A stretch of DNA of 64,000 bases. Source: [Pantoea] beijingensis. Lineage in GTDB: Bacteria > Pseudomonadota > Gammaproteobacteria > Enterobacterales > Enterobacteriaceae. The translations under genes and the position numbers were made by a program. The notes beneath the pieces were generated by a model. It had not been told where the DNA came from and searched no databases. It worked only from the letters and a program-made list of their open reading frames with translations. Location: contig NZ_CP071409.1 of NCBI RefSeq assembly GCF_022647505.1, forward strand, positions 2,108,001-2,172,000, read 5' to 3'. This document shows, piece by piece, positions 39,597 through 48,555 of the stretch (positions are counted from its first letter, which is position 1; each line of letters starts with the position of its first letter).

Positions 39597-39721
39597 TTGC
39601 CGCAGGGGGGTGTGTGAGAGTGCCTGTATGTGTATGGCGCTCTCTTGAACATCTCCCCGGCTGCATCCCTCCCTGAAATTTGCCATACTATGCGCTGCAT
39701 TTTCCCGTCGACGAGATCCTG

Positions 39722-40387
39722 ATGTCTGAATTGAAAGAATTGAATACCCTGAGCGATCGCTTTCGCGGTTTTTATCCGGTAGTTATTGATGTTGAAACCG
39801 CAGGTTTTAATGCAAAAACAGATGCGCTATTGGAAATTGCTGCCGTCACTTTAAAAATGGATGAAAACGGCTGGCTGGAGAAAGATGAGACGCTCCATTT
39901 CCACGTAGCGCCATTTGAGGGAGCAATTCTTCAACCGGAGGCACTCGCCTTCAACGGCATTGATCCCCATAACCCATTGCGCGGTGCGGTGAGTGAATAT
40001 GAGGCACTGCACGCTATTTTCAAACTGGTGCGCAAAGGGATTAAGGATAAAGGCTGCAATCGCGCCATTATGGTGGCGCATAACGCGACATTCGATCTTA
40101 GTTTTATGAATGCCGCCGCAGAACGGGCCAGCCTGAAACGTAATCCTTTCCACCCATTTGTCACTTTTGATACTGCCGCACTTAGCGGGCTGGTTGTTGG
40201 TCAAACAGTGTTGGCAAAAGCATGTATCGCCGCGGGGATCTCTTTCGATAGCACCCAGGCACACTCTGCACTTTATGACACGCAGCAAACGGCCGATCTT
40301 TTTTGTGAGCTGGTCAATCGCTGGAAACGCTTAGGGGGTTGGCCTTTAGTGCCCGCAGAGGCGCACGATCAGGAAGTCGATAGCTAA
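39722..40387 (+). CDS. rnt: Ribonuclease T
   Basis: 221 residues from the ATG at 39722 ([20 protein letters not shown]); the frame is open to 39680 but that start has no family match. It is a DEDDh exonuclease: D23 and E25 are in VIDVETAGF, with [13 protein letters not shown] near residue 118 and [15 protein letters not shown] near 180. It trims 3' ends of tRNA and 5S/23S rRNA precursors. In E. coli lhr follows; it is absent here and grxD is next, convergent. Confidence 0.96.
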   Translation: MSELKELNTLSDRFRGFYPVVIDVETAGFNAKTDALLEIAAVTLKMDENGWLEKDETLHFHVAPFEGAILQPEALAFNGIDPHNPLRGAVSEYEALHAIFKLVRKGIKDKGCNRAIMVAHNATFDLSFMNAAAERASLKRNPFHPFVTFDTAALSGLVVGQTVLAKACIAAGISFDSTQAHSALYDTQQTADLFCELVNRWKRLGGWPLVPAEAHDQEVDS

Positions 40388-40398
40388 CACAGATGTGT

Positions 40399-40427
40399 AA
40401 ATAAGGGCGGGAATCCGCCCTTATTCT
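40399..40427. terminator. Bidirectional terminator between rnt and grxD
   Basis: A perfect 10-bp stem (ATAAGGGCGG, GAAT, CCGCCCTTAT) is followed by TTCTC on the plus strand and TTACACA on the minus. It is symmetric between convergent genes; the T-tracts are short. Confidence 0.75.
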
Positions 40428-40433
40428 CAGTGA

Positions 40434-40769
40434 TTAGTTTTCTTCAGCGGGATATTTAGCCGCTGTTTCTTTAATCAGCTGCTGTAATTCCCCCGCCTGA
40501 TACATCTGAATGACGATATCGCAGCCACCAACTAACTCGCCATCAACCCACAGTTGTGGGAACGTTGGCCAGTTAGCATACTTTGGCAGCTCGGCGCGGA
40601 TGTCCGGATTTTGCAGGATATCCACGTAGGCAAAGCGTTCGCCACAGGCAGAGAGAGCCTGAACCGTCTGCGCAGAGAACCCACAGCTTGGCAGCTTTGG
40701 CGAGCCTTTCATGTAAAGCAGGATTGGGTTTTCTGCGATCTGGCGCTGAATTTTTTCAACAGTACTCAT
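40434..40769 (-). CDS. grxD: Monothiol glutaredoxin 4
   Basis: 111 residues. The monothiol active site CGFS is at residues 29-32 (LPSCGFSAQ), with WPTFPQLWVDGELVGG and CDI for glutathione binding near 67-86. It binds a bridging 2Fe-2S cluster as a dimer and delivers clusters, with BolA-type partners. Probably monocistronic; it faces rnt across a shared terminator. Confidence 0.96.
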   Translation of the reverse strand: MSTVEKIQRQIAENPILLYMKGSPKLPSCGFSAQTVQALSACGERFAYVDILQNPDIRAELPKYANWPTFPQLWVDGELVGGCDIVIQMYQAGELQQLIKETAAKYPAEEN

Positions 40770-41234
40770 AATTGCCTTCCTTAATACGTTACTTCGTGTC
40801 TATTTATTGTAGCGATACTCGGCATCACCTGAAAACGACATTTTCATCATAATTGCCCAGTTTGAGCCCATTATGCCAAAAACATAGACTAGAATAACAA
40901 CTGTGCCCAAATAATCACTGGTAGATAAGGCTATATCTTAAATCTTTATCGCGTGCTGTTACCTTCGCGAGAATGTAAACGGCTAACAATCCGGCTGGCG
41001 GAATGCACGGTTGACCGTTTTTTAAGTAGTAACATTTCGTCATAATAGTGGCGAGATAAGCGACTGATAATGTTTATTTATAAACCGGATTGCGCTAATC
41101 CACGTTTTAAGCAAAAAAGACCTTACCTTTTATAAATCAATTAGATTAGAATCTTTCATCGGCGCTGCTTTTGTTGGGCAGAATTTTATTAAGCCGCTCT
41201 CTGATGCGACGAGAGCATAACCTGTTGCGGGATC
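40770..41234. other. Divergent control region between grxD and mepH
   Basis: 465 bp with no supportable gene. It is AT-rich, especially 41040-41160. A small hairpin followed by six Ts (ACGGT-TG-ACCGT, 41007-41018) could be a weak terminator of a short transcript. No recognised operator. Confidence 0.4.
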
Positions 41235-42014
41235 ATGCGTTTACTCATCACACTCTTTATGCTGGCATTTGCACAGTTGTTCTTTAATATGGCGCACGCA
41301 TCGCCACATGCTTCTGTTACCGCAAATCAGCATAAAAAAGTGGATAAAAGCAGCCCGCGTGAAGATGAGCGGCGCAAAAGACGCCAGGTTAAAACGTCGC
41401 CTAAAAAAGCACGTACAGCCTCGATTCAGAAAGTAAAGCTAAAGAAAAAGCCTTCGCTACAAACTGCAGCCGTTGCCACGCCCCACGTCATCTCCGGTAA
41501 GAAGCCACTGATAAGGCATTATGGTAAACAACGCAAAATCGCATCCAAAGCACCAACTCTGACAGAGAATGGCTCATTGACTCTCAGTACCGCTCACCGG
41601 GTGCGCTATCAGAAAGCGCGTGAAACCGCGATGAATAAATTAATGGGTCAGCTCGGGAAGCCCTATCTTTGGGGAGGTACATCGCCCCATACCGGTTTTG
41701 ATTGCAGCGGTTTAGTCTGGTATGCCTATAAAGACCTGGTGAAGTTTAAAATTCCACGCACCGCTAATGAAATGTACCACTTACGTGACGCTGCAACGAT
41801 AAATCGCGAAGCGTTGGAAAAAGGCGATTTAGTCTTTTTTCGGATTAATAATCGTGGGGCAGCGGATCACGTTGGAGTTTATCTCGGTAACGGCAAGTTT
41901 ATCCAGTCTCCGCGCACCGGCAAAGACATACAGATAAGCGCGCTTGGCGATGATTACTGGCAACGACATTATGTAGGGGCCAGGCGCGTGATGACGCCCA
42001 AAACTATCCGTTAA
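41235..42014 (+). CDS. mepH: Murein DD-endopeptidase MepH (NlpC/P60)
   Basis: 259 residues. A signal peptide (about 1-22, ending AHA) is followed by a very basic low-complexity linker (about 34-105) that may bind the wall. The C-terminal NlpC/P60 domain has catalytic C157 in FDCSGLVWYAY and H212 in ADHVGVYLGNG. It cleaves D-Ala-mDAP cross-links in murein during cell elongation. In E. coli sodB follows; here the next gene is ynhF. Confidence 0.94.
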   Translation: MRLLITLFMLAFAQLFFNMAHASPHASVTANQHKKVDKSSPREDERRKRRQVKTSPKKARTASIQKVKLKKKPSLQTAAVATPHVISGKKPLIRHYGKQRKIASKAPTLTENGSLTLSTAHRVRYQKARETAMNKLMGQLGKPYLWGGTSPHTGFDCSGLVWYAYKDLVKFKIPRTANEMYHLRDAATINREALEKGDLVFFRINNRGAADHVGVYLGNGKFIQSPRTGKDIQISALGDDYWQRHYVGARRVMTPKTIR

Positions 42015-42156
42015 CGTGGTGTGTCTTACGTCTTGAACCGCAGTAGTAATGTCCACCAGTGTTGCGCAACTTTCCGAATCGAGCAATAACCAGAGAAAGA
42101 GAGGCCATCAGCATTTTCCGTTGTCTCCCCCCTTCCTCATACTTATGCATCTGTGA

Positions 42157-42246
42157 TTAATGCATTACCGCCACCAGGCTAAACGCAATAATCATCAGCA
42201 ATGCGCCAACGGTGGTCATCAGCGATAACTTCAGGTTAGTACACAT
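42157..42246 (-). CDS. ynhF: Small membrane protein YnhF (29 residues)
   Basis: The frame reads MCTNLKLSLMTTVGALLMII followed by a short hydrophobic end, 29 residues before TAA. It is preceded by an excellent ribosome-binding site, AGGAGGTG, four bases before the ATG. One hydrophobic helix covers about residues 8-27. E. coli YnhF is also 29 residues, with a similar polar N-terminus, a single membrane helix and a final His, and lies in the same place upstream of purR. Its function is unknown. Length, position and RBS together make this convincing. Confidence 0.85.
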   Translation of the reverse strand: MCTNLKLSLMTTVGALLMIIAFSLVAVMH

Positions 42247-42426
42247 ATTACACCTCCTTAAATAAGATTCTGTCGATAAACTAACTGGCAACACGATCTG
42301 AATGTCAGAGACATCCTATCTCACAACATGAATTATGACGACAACCAATAGCGGTGAACAGATTTTCCTGACATGGCAGGTAAAAATCTCGTTTTCTGTT
42401 CACAGCCTTGATAGAATTCCTTTTTT

Positions 42427-42440
42427 TCGTTGCGCAACGA
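42427..42440. promoter_or_regulatory. 14-bp perfect palindrome upstream of purR
   Basis: TCGTTGCGCAACGA is fully symmetric and sits about 165 bp before purR, after a T-rich run. It is not the PurR consensus. It could be an operator for an unidentified regulator of purR or ynhF. Confidence 0.4.
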
Positions 42441-42543
42441 CTGCAACGTCGCATCACTGGCCGTATCTCAAGACGTCAATTACCTTCCCGACGTCATTCA
42501 GACAGCAATGAATAAACGACTGCCGTCGGTAATGGTGATGCGG

Positions 42544-42559
42544 ACGCAAACGTTTAACA
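42544..42559. promoter_or_regulatory. PurR box (autoregulation)
   Basis: ACGCAAACGTTTAACA matches the PurR consensus ACGCAAACGTTTGCGT perfectly in the left arm and centre. It lies 45 bp before the purR start, as expected for the known autorepression. Confidence 0.75.
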
Positions 42560-42604
42560 TCAAGCTTATCAACAAATTATGATAAGCGCAGGGGTAGCAT
42601 TTTA

Positions 42605-43630
42605 ATGGCAACAATTAAAGATGTGGCAAAGCGTGCGGGAGTCTCCACCACCACGGTTTCTCATGTCATCAACAAAACACGCTTTGTCGCGGAAGACACG
42701 CGGGAAGCAGTATGGGCAGCAATCAAAGCGTTACACTATTCTCCTAGTGCCGTTGCACGCAGCCTCAAGGTTAATCACACCAAATCAATTGGACTGTTGG
42801 CAACCTCTAGTGAAGCGCCCTATTTTGCTGAAATTATCGAAGCTGTAGAAAATTGCTGTTTTGATAAAGGCTATACGCTGATTTTAGGCAATGCGCATAA
42901 CAACTTGCAGAAACAGCGCGCCTATCTTTCCATGATGGCGCAAAAGCGCGTGGATGGACTGCTGGTCATGTGCTCAGAATATCCCGATGATTTGCTGAAG
43001 ATGCTGGAAGAGAATCGCAACATTCCGATGGTCGTTATGGATTGGGGAATGTCACGCGGCGACTTTACCGACACAGTCGTCGATAACGCCTTTTCCGGAG
43101 GTTATCTGGCAGGACGCTATCTGATTGACCGGGGACATCGGGACATCGGAGCCATTCCAGGCCAGTTGGAGCGCAATACCGGCGGCGGTCGGCACGCAGG
43201 ATTCCTGAAGGCGCTGGCTGAAGCCAATATTACCGTCCGCGAGGAGTGGATCGTTCAGGGAGATTTTGAGCCTGAATCCGGATACCGTGCAATGCAGCAA
43301 ATTTTATCGCAAAAGAACCGACCAACTGCCATATTCTGTGGCGGTGATATTATGGCAATGGGCGCGATTTGTGCCGCCGATGAGATGGGGCTGCGGGTTC
43401 CGCAGGATATTTCGGTGATCGGGTATGATAACGTGCGTAACGCTCGCTACTTCACCCCTGCGCTAACTACCGTTCACCAGCCGAAGGTGCAGCTTGGTGA
43501 AACTGCCTTTGAAATGCTACTGGACCGAATTACCAGTAAACGCGAAGAGCCGCAGACAATTGAAGTCCATCCTTCTCTGATAGAACGTCGTTCGGTAATC
43601 GATGGTCCTTTCAGAGATTACCGCCGCTAA
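42605..43630 (+). CDS. purR: Purine repressor PurR (LacI family)
   Basis: 341 residues, as in E. coli. The helix-turn-helix and hinge are [20 protein letters not shown] (2-21) followed by [12 protein letters not shown]. The ligand domain includes [19 protein letters not shown] near 60 and the dimer-face [17 protein letters not shown] near 260. With hypoxanthine or guanine bound it represses purine biosynthesis genes. It neighbours the purine nucleoside regulator/transporter pair punR/punC, making a purine-control cluster. Confidence 0.97.
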   Translation: MATIKDVAKRAGVSTTTVSHVINKTRFVAEDTREAVWAAIKALHYSPSAVARSLKVNHTKSIGLLATSSEAPYFAEIIEAVENCCFDKGYTLILGNAHNNLQKQRAYLSMMAQKRVDGLLVMCSEYPDDLLKMLEENRNIPMVVMDWGMSRGDFTDTVVDNAFSGGYLAGRYLIDRGHRDIGAIPGQLERNTGGGRHAGFLKALAEANITVREEWIVQGDFEPESGYRAMQQILSQKNRPTAIFCGGDIMAMGAICAADEMGLRVPQDISVIGYDNVRNARYFTPALTTVHQPKVQLGETAFEMLLDRITSKREEPQTIEVHPSLIERRSVIDGPFRDYRR

Positions 43631-43665
43631 GAGTTTGTGAATGCAGGTCCGGGCAACGCCCGGTA

Positions 43666-44571
43666 TCACTCGCGTAGCCACTCTTCATTCATCGTTTCAC
43701 TGCTTCCCAGATAATCCAGTAGCCAGCTTAATGCCGGCGACATACTCTGCTCAGCCCAACTCACGCAGCAAGGGCTGTCAGGGAAGCTTTCCGGCAGCGA
43801 TAATTCACTTAGTGCTCCAGATGCTATTAACGGCGCGGCAAAATGCCCTGGCACCATACCCACACAGAATCCCGCCAGCAAACAATCAAAAGCAGTTTCC
43901 CAGTCGGGCGTAACCAGTCGTCGCTGATTGTCCAGCGTCCAGGTCGTCCGTTTTGGTAACGCACGGGAAGTGTCTTCCAGTACCAACGATGGCCACTCTC
44001 GTATCCGGTCATCCTCAACGGCACCTGAATGCCGCGTCAGCGGATGTCCTGCTTTTACAACGCAGCGCCAGTTCACCGCCCCCATGTCGCGAAAAGCAAA
44101 TCGCCCACCCACGGGAATCGCCTGCGTCGCGCCAATAGCGACGTCGACGCGGCCATCCGCTAACGCATCCCACACGCCATTGAACACTTCAGACGAAACG
44201 TGCAACTCCATATCTGGAAAAAAACGGTAAAAATCAAGGACCAACTGCCGGGTTCGTTGCGGTTTAACAATACGGTCGACCGCAATACTCAACTGCCCCC
44301 GCCAACCATTAGCGACCTGTTGGCACTGTCTGCGGGTGGCAAGCATTTTTTTGATAACACCTCGCCCTTCATGAATAAAAAGACGACCAGCATCCGTCAG
44401 AATAACATCGCGGTGACGGCGCTCAAAAAGGCTAACCGCCAGCCACTCTTCCAACTGACGCACGGTATAGCTTACCGCTGAAGGTACACGGTGTAGCTCA
44501 TTCGCTGCTGCACTAAAACTGCCGGTGCGCGCTACAGCGTCGACCACTTCAAGGGAATGTTCAGACCACAC
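43666..44571 (-). CDS. punR: LysR-type activator PunR
   Basis: 301 residues. The N-terminal LysR helix-turn-helix spans about 1-60 (EVVDAVARTGSFSAAANELH), followed by the usual two-lobed effector domain. E. coli PunR (YdhB) activates the divergent transporter gene punC in response to purine nucleosides such as adenosine. The gene is divergent from punC here too, with a 117-bp shared intergenic region. Confidence 0.92.
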   Translation of the reverse strand: MWSEHSLEVVDAVARTGSFSAAANELHRVPSAVSYTVRQLEEWLAVSLFERRHRDVILTDAGRLFIHEGRGVIKKMLATRRQCQQVANGWRGQLSIAVDRIVKPQRTRQLVLDFYRFFPDMELHVSSEVFNGVWDALADGRVDVAIGATQAIPVGGRFAFRDMGAVNWRCVVKAGHPLTRHSGAVEDDRIREWPSLVLEDTSRALPKRTTWTLDNQRRLVTPDWETAFDCLLAGFCVGMVPGHFAAPLIASGALSELSLPESFPDSPCCVSWAEQSMSPALSWLLDYLGSSETMNEEWLRE

Positions 44572-44688
44572 AATTTGCCTTCAATTATTTTGATAACAAG
44601 ACGCAAATATTAGCGTTTCACAACGTGTATGGCACGCGTTTACACTCAGCCGCGTTAAAATCACCTGCTATATAAAAAGAGCTGTTTA

Positions 44689-45897
44689 ATGATCAAGTCG
44701 AAAGGTTTCCTTATTTACCTGGCCGTGCTGAGCATGCTGGGATTTCTTGCTACCGATATGTACCTTCCCGCCTTTGGCGCCATGCAACAAGATCTCCAGA
44801 CCAATCCGGGGGCTATTAGCGCCAGCCTGAGTATATTTCTGGCCGGTTTTGCCTGTGCTCAGTTGGTGTGGGGGCCCTTATCGGACCGTATTGGGCGTAA
44901 GCCAGTATTGTTAATGGGCCTGAGCCTGTTTGCGGTCGGCTGCGCGGGCATGTTGTGGGTTGAAAGCGCGCCACTGTTATTAGCGCTGCGTTTTGTTCAA
45001 GCGATAGGTGTTTGTTCGGCCGCAGTGAGCTGGCAAGCACTGGTTGTTGATCGCTATAGCGGCACTCAGGCAAATCGCGTTTTTGCTACGATTATGCCGC
45101 TGGTCGCCCTTTCTCCAGCACTGGCACCCTTGTTGGGTGCATGGCTTTTGAACCATTTTAGCTGGCGCGCTATTTTTGTTGCCCTGTTCGTCATTGCGAT
45201 AGCGTTATTCATTCCAACACTACGTCTGCAAACCAAAACCGCCAGTACAGTACATAATAATGCTCAGGAGAAGGTCAGTTTCTTCACACTATTACAGTCT
45301 CGTCCTTACAGCGGCAATGTGCTGATTTATGCCGCCTGCTCTGCCAGTTTTTTTGCCTGGCTAACAGGGTCGCCATTTATTTTGGCCAATCTTGGCCTGA
45401 CACCGGGCGATATTGGCCTGAGTTACGTTCCGCAAACGATCGCATTTCTGATTGGTGGATTTGGCTGTCGCACACTGCTTAATCATGTTGACGGGAAAAC
45501 CATCCTGCCCTGGTTACTGCTGGGTTATGCTATCAGTATTACGGCAATTTTTTTGGTCGCGCTATCCGGCATCGTTACGTTGAGCGCACTCTTAATTCCT
45601 TTTTGTGGGATGGCGATGGCAAATGGTGCTATTTACCCGATCGTAGTCGCCAACGCCCTATTACCTTTTCCAAAGGCAACCGGTAAAGCAGCAGCCTTGC
45701 AAAATATGCTGCAACTGGGACTGTGTTTCTTTGCAAGCCTCGCGGTTTCATCACTTATTTCACAAGTATTGATAGTAACCACCGCCGTAATGTTGTTCAC
45801 AATTTTTCTGGCCTTCATTGGTTTTGCACTACAATTTCAAGGGTGGCCAAAGAAATTACGCGACGGTGAAGTCGCCACACTGGGTAGACATTCCTGA
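44689..45897 (+). CDS. punC: Purine nucleoside transporter PunC (MFS, DHA1 type)
   Basis: 402 residues with 12 predicted membrane helices. MFS signatures are MYLPAFGAM in the first periplasmic loop (residues 24-32) and [15 protein letters not shown] between helices 2 and 3. Formerly YdhC and annotated as a Bcr/CflA drug transporter; in E. coli it imports purine nucleosides such as adenosine under PunR control. A strong terminator follows. Confidence 0.92.
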   Translation: MIKSKGFLIYLAVLSMLGFLATDMYLPAFGAMQQDLQTNPGAISASLSIFLAGFACAQLVWGPLSDRIGRKPVLLMGLSLFAVGCAGMLWVESAPLLLALRFVQAIGVCSAAVSWQALVVDRYSGTQANRVFATIMPLVALSPALAPLLGAWLLNHFSWRAIFVALFVIAIALFIPTLRLQTKTASTVHNNAQEKVSFFTLLQSRPYSGNVLIYAACSASFFAWLTGSPFILANLGLTPGDIGLSYVPQTIAFLIGGFGCRTLLNHVDGKTILPWLLLGYAISITAIFLVALSGIVTLSALLIPFCGMAMANGAIYPIVVANALLPFPKATGKAAALQNMLQLGLCFFASLAVSSLISQVLIVTTAVMLFTIFLAFIGFALQFQGWPKKLRDGEVATLGRHS

Positions 45898-45939
45898 GAA
45901 AAACGATTTAGTTAGCACCCTAACAATTTACCATTGAAT

Positions 45940-45981
45940 ATTGCCTCACGTGAGCATATACTCTTTTTGAGGCAATTTTTT
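45940..45981 (+). terminator. Terminator after punC
   Basis: A perfect 9-bp stem (ATTGCCTCA / TGAGGCAAT) with a 19-nt loop leads directly into six Ts. The loop contains a small CTCACGTGAG palindrome overlapping the left arm. Confidence 0.85.
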
Positions 45982-46301
45982 ACAACAAATTAGCAACATT
46001 TTTTTATTTTAGCCTGACAGGGTTGTCGTGGTGTTTTACGGCGTGGCATTCGTTGCGCTTCTCTGCAGGAAATACCCAACGTAAACGACGCCGTAGTGAC
46101 TTGAGTTGGCATCTGTACGATCGTCCCTCAGGAATAAGTACCACTGTTGCGTTCTTAAGAAAGGTATATTCATTCAATTTCAATCCTCTGTTTAACGTCG
46201 GATATCTGACGCACGGATTTTTCCGTGGGTTTTCTCATAATACTGTAGAAATTGACTATTCTATTTCTCAGGTTCTAATCACAGAAGGTGATGGAGAAGC
46301 T
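45982..46301 (+). other. cfa promoter and long 5' leader region
   Basis: 320 bp before the cfa start. A frame in phase with cfa is open from 46023, but its translation has no family resemblance and the conserved Cfa start is 46302. E. coli cfa has a long leader controlled by small RNAs such as RydC and a sigma-S promoter near the gene. I cannot place those sites here with confidence. Confidence 0.45.
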
Positions 46302-47450
46302 ATGAGTTCATCGTGTATAGAAGAAGTGAGCCTGGAAGAAAACCATTGGTACCGCATTGTCCATGAAATGCTCAATATTGCTGATATTGAGATTAATGGT
46401 TCGCGCCCGTGGGATATTCAGGTTAAAAATCCGGAGTTTTTTAAACGGGTTATCCAGGACGGCTCACTGGGGCTGGGTGAAAGTTACATGGACGGCTGGT
46501 GGGATTGTGAACGCCTCGATATTCTTTTTCAGCGCGTATTAATACATAAACTCGACCAGAAACTCCCTCACCACTTTAAAGATACGCTGCGCGTCGCGGC
46601 TGCGCGTCTCACCAATTTGCAATCCAAAAAACGCGCGTGGATCGTTGGTAAAGAACATTACGATCTGGGTAACGATCTCTTTTCGTTGATGCTGGACCCG
46701 CATATGCAGTACTCCTGCGGATACTGGAAAGAAGCCTATACGCTTGAGCAAGCACAAAATGCTAAGCTGAAAATGATTTGTGAAAAACTACAGCTTCAGC
46801 CCGGCATGTCCTTGCTGGATATTGGCTGCGGCTGGGGTGGATTGGCCGAGTATGCGGCCCGCCACTATGGCGTGAGTGTTTACGGTGTCACTATTTCTGC
46901 CGAACAACAGAAATTAGCACAGGCACGCTGTGAAGGTCTGGACGTCACTATCCTGCTACAGGATTACCGCGACCTTAATCAGCAATACGATCGTATTGTT
47001 TCCGTCGGCATGTTTGAACATGTGGGGCCTAAAAATTACGCCACCTACTTTGACGTGGTTAATCGTAACTTGAAGCCCGACGGTATTTTCCTGTTGCATA
47101 CCATCGGTGCAATTAAAACCGATGTGAATGTAGATCCCTGGATCAATAAATATATATTCCCTAACGGCTGCCTCCCCTCAGTACGTCATATCGCTGACGC
47201 CAGCGAGCCCCACTTTGTTATGGAGGACTGGCATAATTTCGGCGCAGATTACGATACAACGTTAATGGCGTGGTATGCGCGTTTTAATGATGCCTGGCCA
47301 CAGTTGGAAGAAAAGTACGGGGAACGTTTTAAACGTATGTTTAGTTATTACCTTAACGCATGCGCGGGTGCGTTCAGATCGCGCAGTATTCAGCTTTGGC
47401 AGGTCGTGTTTAGTCGTGGTGTAGAAGGTGGGTTACGCGTCCCACACTAA
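46302..47450 (+). CDS. cfa: Cyclopropane-fatty-acyl-phospholipid synthase
   Basis: 382 residues, exactly the E. coli length, from the ATG at 46302 (MSSSCIEEVSLEENHWYRIV). An N-terminal lipid-binding domain is followed by a SAM-dependent methyltransferase fold with motif I LLDIGCGWGGLAEY near residue 171. The catalytic-site region is SVGMFEHVGPKNY and the C-terminal NACAGAFRSRSIQLWQVVFS is conserved. It adds a methylene from SAM to unsaturated acyl chains of membrane phospholipids, usually at stationary phase or under acid stress. Confidence 0.97.
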   Translation: MSSSCIEEVSLEENHWYRIVHEMLNIADIEINGSRPWDIQVKNPEFFKRVIQDGSLGLGESYMDGWWDCERLDILFQRVLIHKLDQKLPHHFKDTLRVAAARLTNLQSKKRAWIVGKEHYDLGNDLFSLMLDPHMQYSCGYWKEAYTLEQAQNAKLKMICEKLQLQPGMSLLDIGCGWGGLAEYAARHYGVSVYGVTISAEQQKLAQARCEGLDVTILLQDYRDLNQQYDRIVSVGMFEHVGPKNYATYFDVVNRNLKPDGIFLLHTIGAIKTDVNVDPWINKYIFPNGCLPSVRHIADASEPHFVMEDWHNFGADYDTTLMAWYARFNDAWPQLEEKYGERFKRMFSYYLNACAGAFRSRSIQLWQVVFSRGVEGGLRVPH

Positions 47451-47550
47451 ATGGTCAACCGCCGTTTCAGTAGATTACGCAGGAAACAGCAAGGGATAAC
47501 GACAACGTACTGAGTATACTGCTCAACCCTATAGAAATATCACCAAACTC

Positions 47551-47574
47551 AAGGGTCGCAAGCGACCCTTTTAC
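47551..47574. terminator. Terminator between cfa and ribC
   Basis: A perfect dyad AAGGGTCGC-AA-GCGACCCTT is followed by TTAC on the plus strand. On the minus strand it is followed by GAGTTTGG, so the cfa direction is favoured. Confidence 0.8.
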
Positions 47575-47579
47575 TTTAC

Positions 47580-48230
47580 TCACGACTCTTCAGCCCGTTC
47601 AGCCGCCGTCAATAACGCGGCTTCACGCTGTGCTAACACCCGCTCGACCGTTTCGACAATGGCCTGAGTGTGGGGATCGATCTCGATATTGACACGTTGT
47701 CCCAACTTCTTCGTGCCCAGCGTAGTGCGAGCCAGCGTCTCAGGGATTAAATGCACACAGAACTTTGTTTTGTTAACATCCCCTACCGTCAAACTGATGC
47801 CATCAATGCCGATAAAACCTTTGTGCAGAATGTATTTCATCTGCTCTACGTCCCGAGGTTTAAACCAAATTTCGCGATTATTCTCTGAATTAATGATCTT
47901 ACAAATTTCGGCCGTAGTCATAATGTGGCCAGACATCAAGTGCCCACCAATCTCATCACTGAATTTCGCAGCTCGCTCAACGTTTATCTTATCGCCCGGC
48001 TGAAGCTCACCCAAGTTAGTGATACGTAATGTCTCTTTCACCAAATCAAAACTCACGCGATCATTATTGATTTCCGTGACGGTTAGACAGCACCCGTTAT
48101 GCGCAACTGATGCCCCCAACTCCAGGCCTGGCAAGAGTTCCGCTGGAAGTTTAACTATATGGGTACGGAAGTTGGTTTTTTCTTCGATAGACAGCACCTC
48201 TGCGGTGCCCTGCACAATACCGGTAAACAT
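47580..48230 (-). CDS. ribC: Riboflavin synthase alpha chain
   Basis: 216 residues (E. coli 213). Two lumazine-binding repeats begin [16 protein letters not shown] and [18 protein letters not shown] (near residue 96). The family NGCCLTV and DGISLTV motifs lie in the respective halves. It dismutates two lumazine molecules to riboflavin, the last step of the pathway. Sometimes called ribE. Convergent with cfa and divergent from mdtK as in E. coli. Confidence 0.96.
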   Translation of the reverse strand: MFTGIVQGTAEVLSIEEKTNFRTHIVKLPAELLPGLELGASVAHNGCCLTVTEINNDRVSFDLVKETLRITNLGELQPGDKINVERAAKFSDEIGGHLMSGHIMTTAEICKIINSENNREIWFKPRDVEQMKYILHKGFIGIDGISLTVGDVNKTKFCVHLIPETLARTTLGTKKLGQRVNIEIDPHTQAIVETVERVLAQREAALLTAAERAEES

Positions 48231-48555
48231 GCTTAAACCTCAGTCTGTTTTTTGGCAATATTACCATAGTCTGCCGATTTCCAGCATTGGGGCATGATCA
48301 TCCCCTACCGGTTTAATGATCGTTGGATTAACGTATATCGTCCCGCTACACTAGTCCTGCGGTCCTGGAATTCATTGGCAAAAAAAAGCTGGATGATGAT
48401 ATCGGACCTCAATCCGTCACCCCAGTCCGATACTACCGGTGAGCAAAGCGGTGGTCTGTGCCGCTAACAGTTCCAGATACGCCAATAATGACGACGACGA
48501 TATAGTCCGATGATCACGCGTTAAGGGATAAATATAATTAAAAAGGATATATTAC
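48231..48555. other. Divergent control region between ribC and mdtK
   Basis: 325 bp without a gene. It contains an inverted repeat TATCGGAC (48400-48407) / GTCCGATA (48425-48432) and a third AGTCCGAT at 48504-48511, 80 bp after the second. These spaced copies look like binding sites for one regulator. I see no FMN-riboswitch-like sequence. Confidence 0.45.

Larger units (their letters stand above)
42015..42604. other. mepH-purR interval, holding ynhF but not sodB or ydhP
   Basis: 590 bp. In E. coli this stretch carries sodB, ydhP and ynhF. Here only ynhF (42157-42246, minus) is present and no remnant of sodB or ydhP is recognisable. It also contains a 14-bp palindrome and the PurR box (both listed separately). 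Confidence 0.7.

Noticed and set aside
46023..46301. 93-codon N-terminal extension in frame with cfa
   Set aside because: The conserved Cfa start is at 46302 and gives the E. coli length; the extension has no family resemblance and covers the expected leader region.
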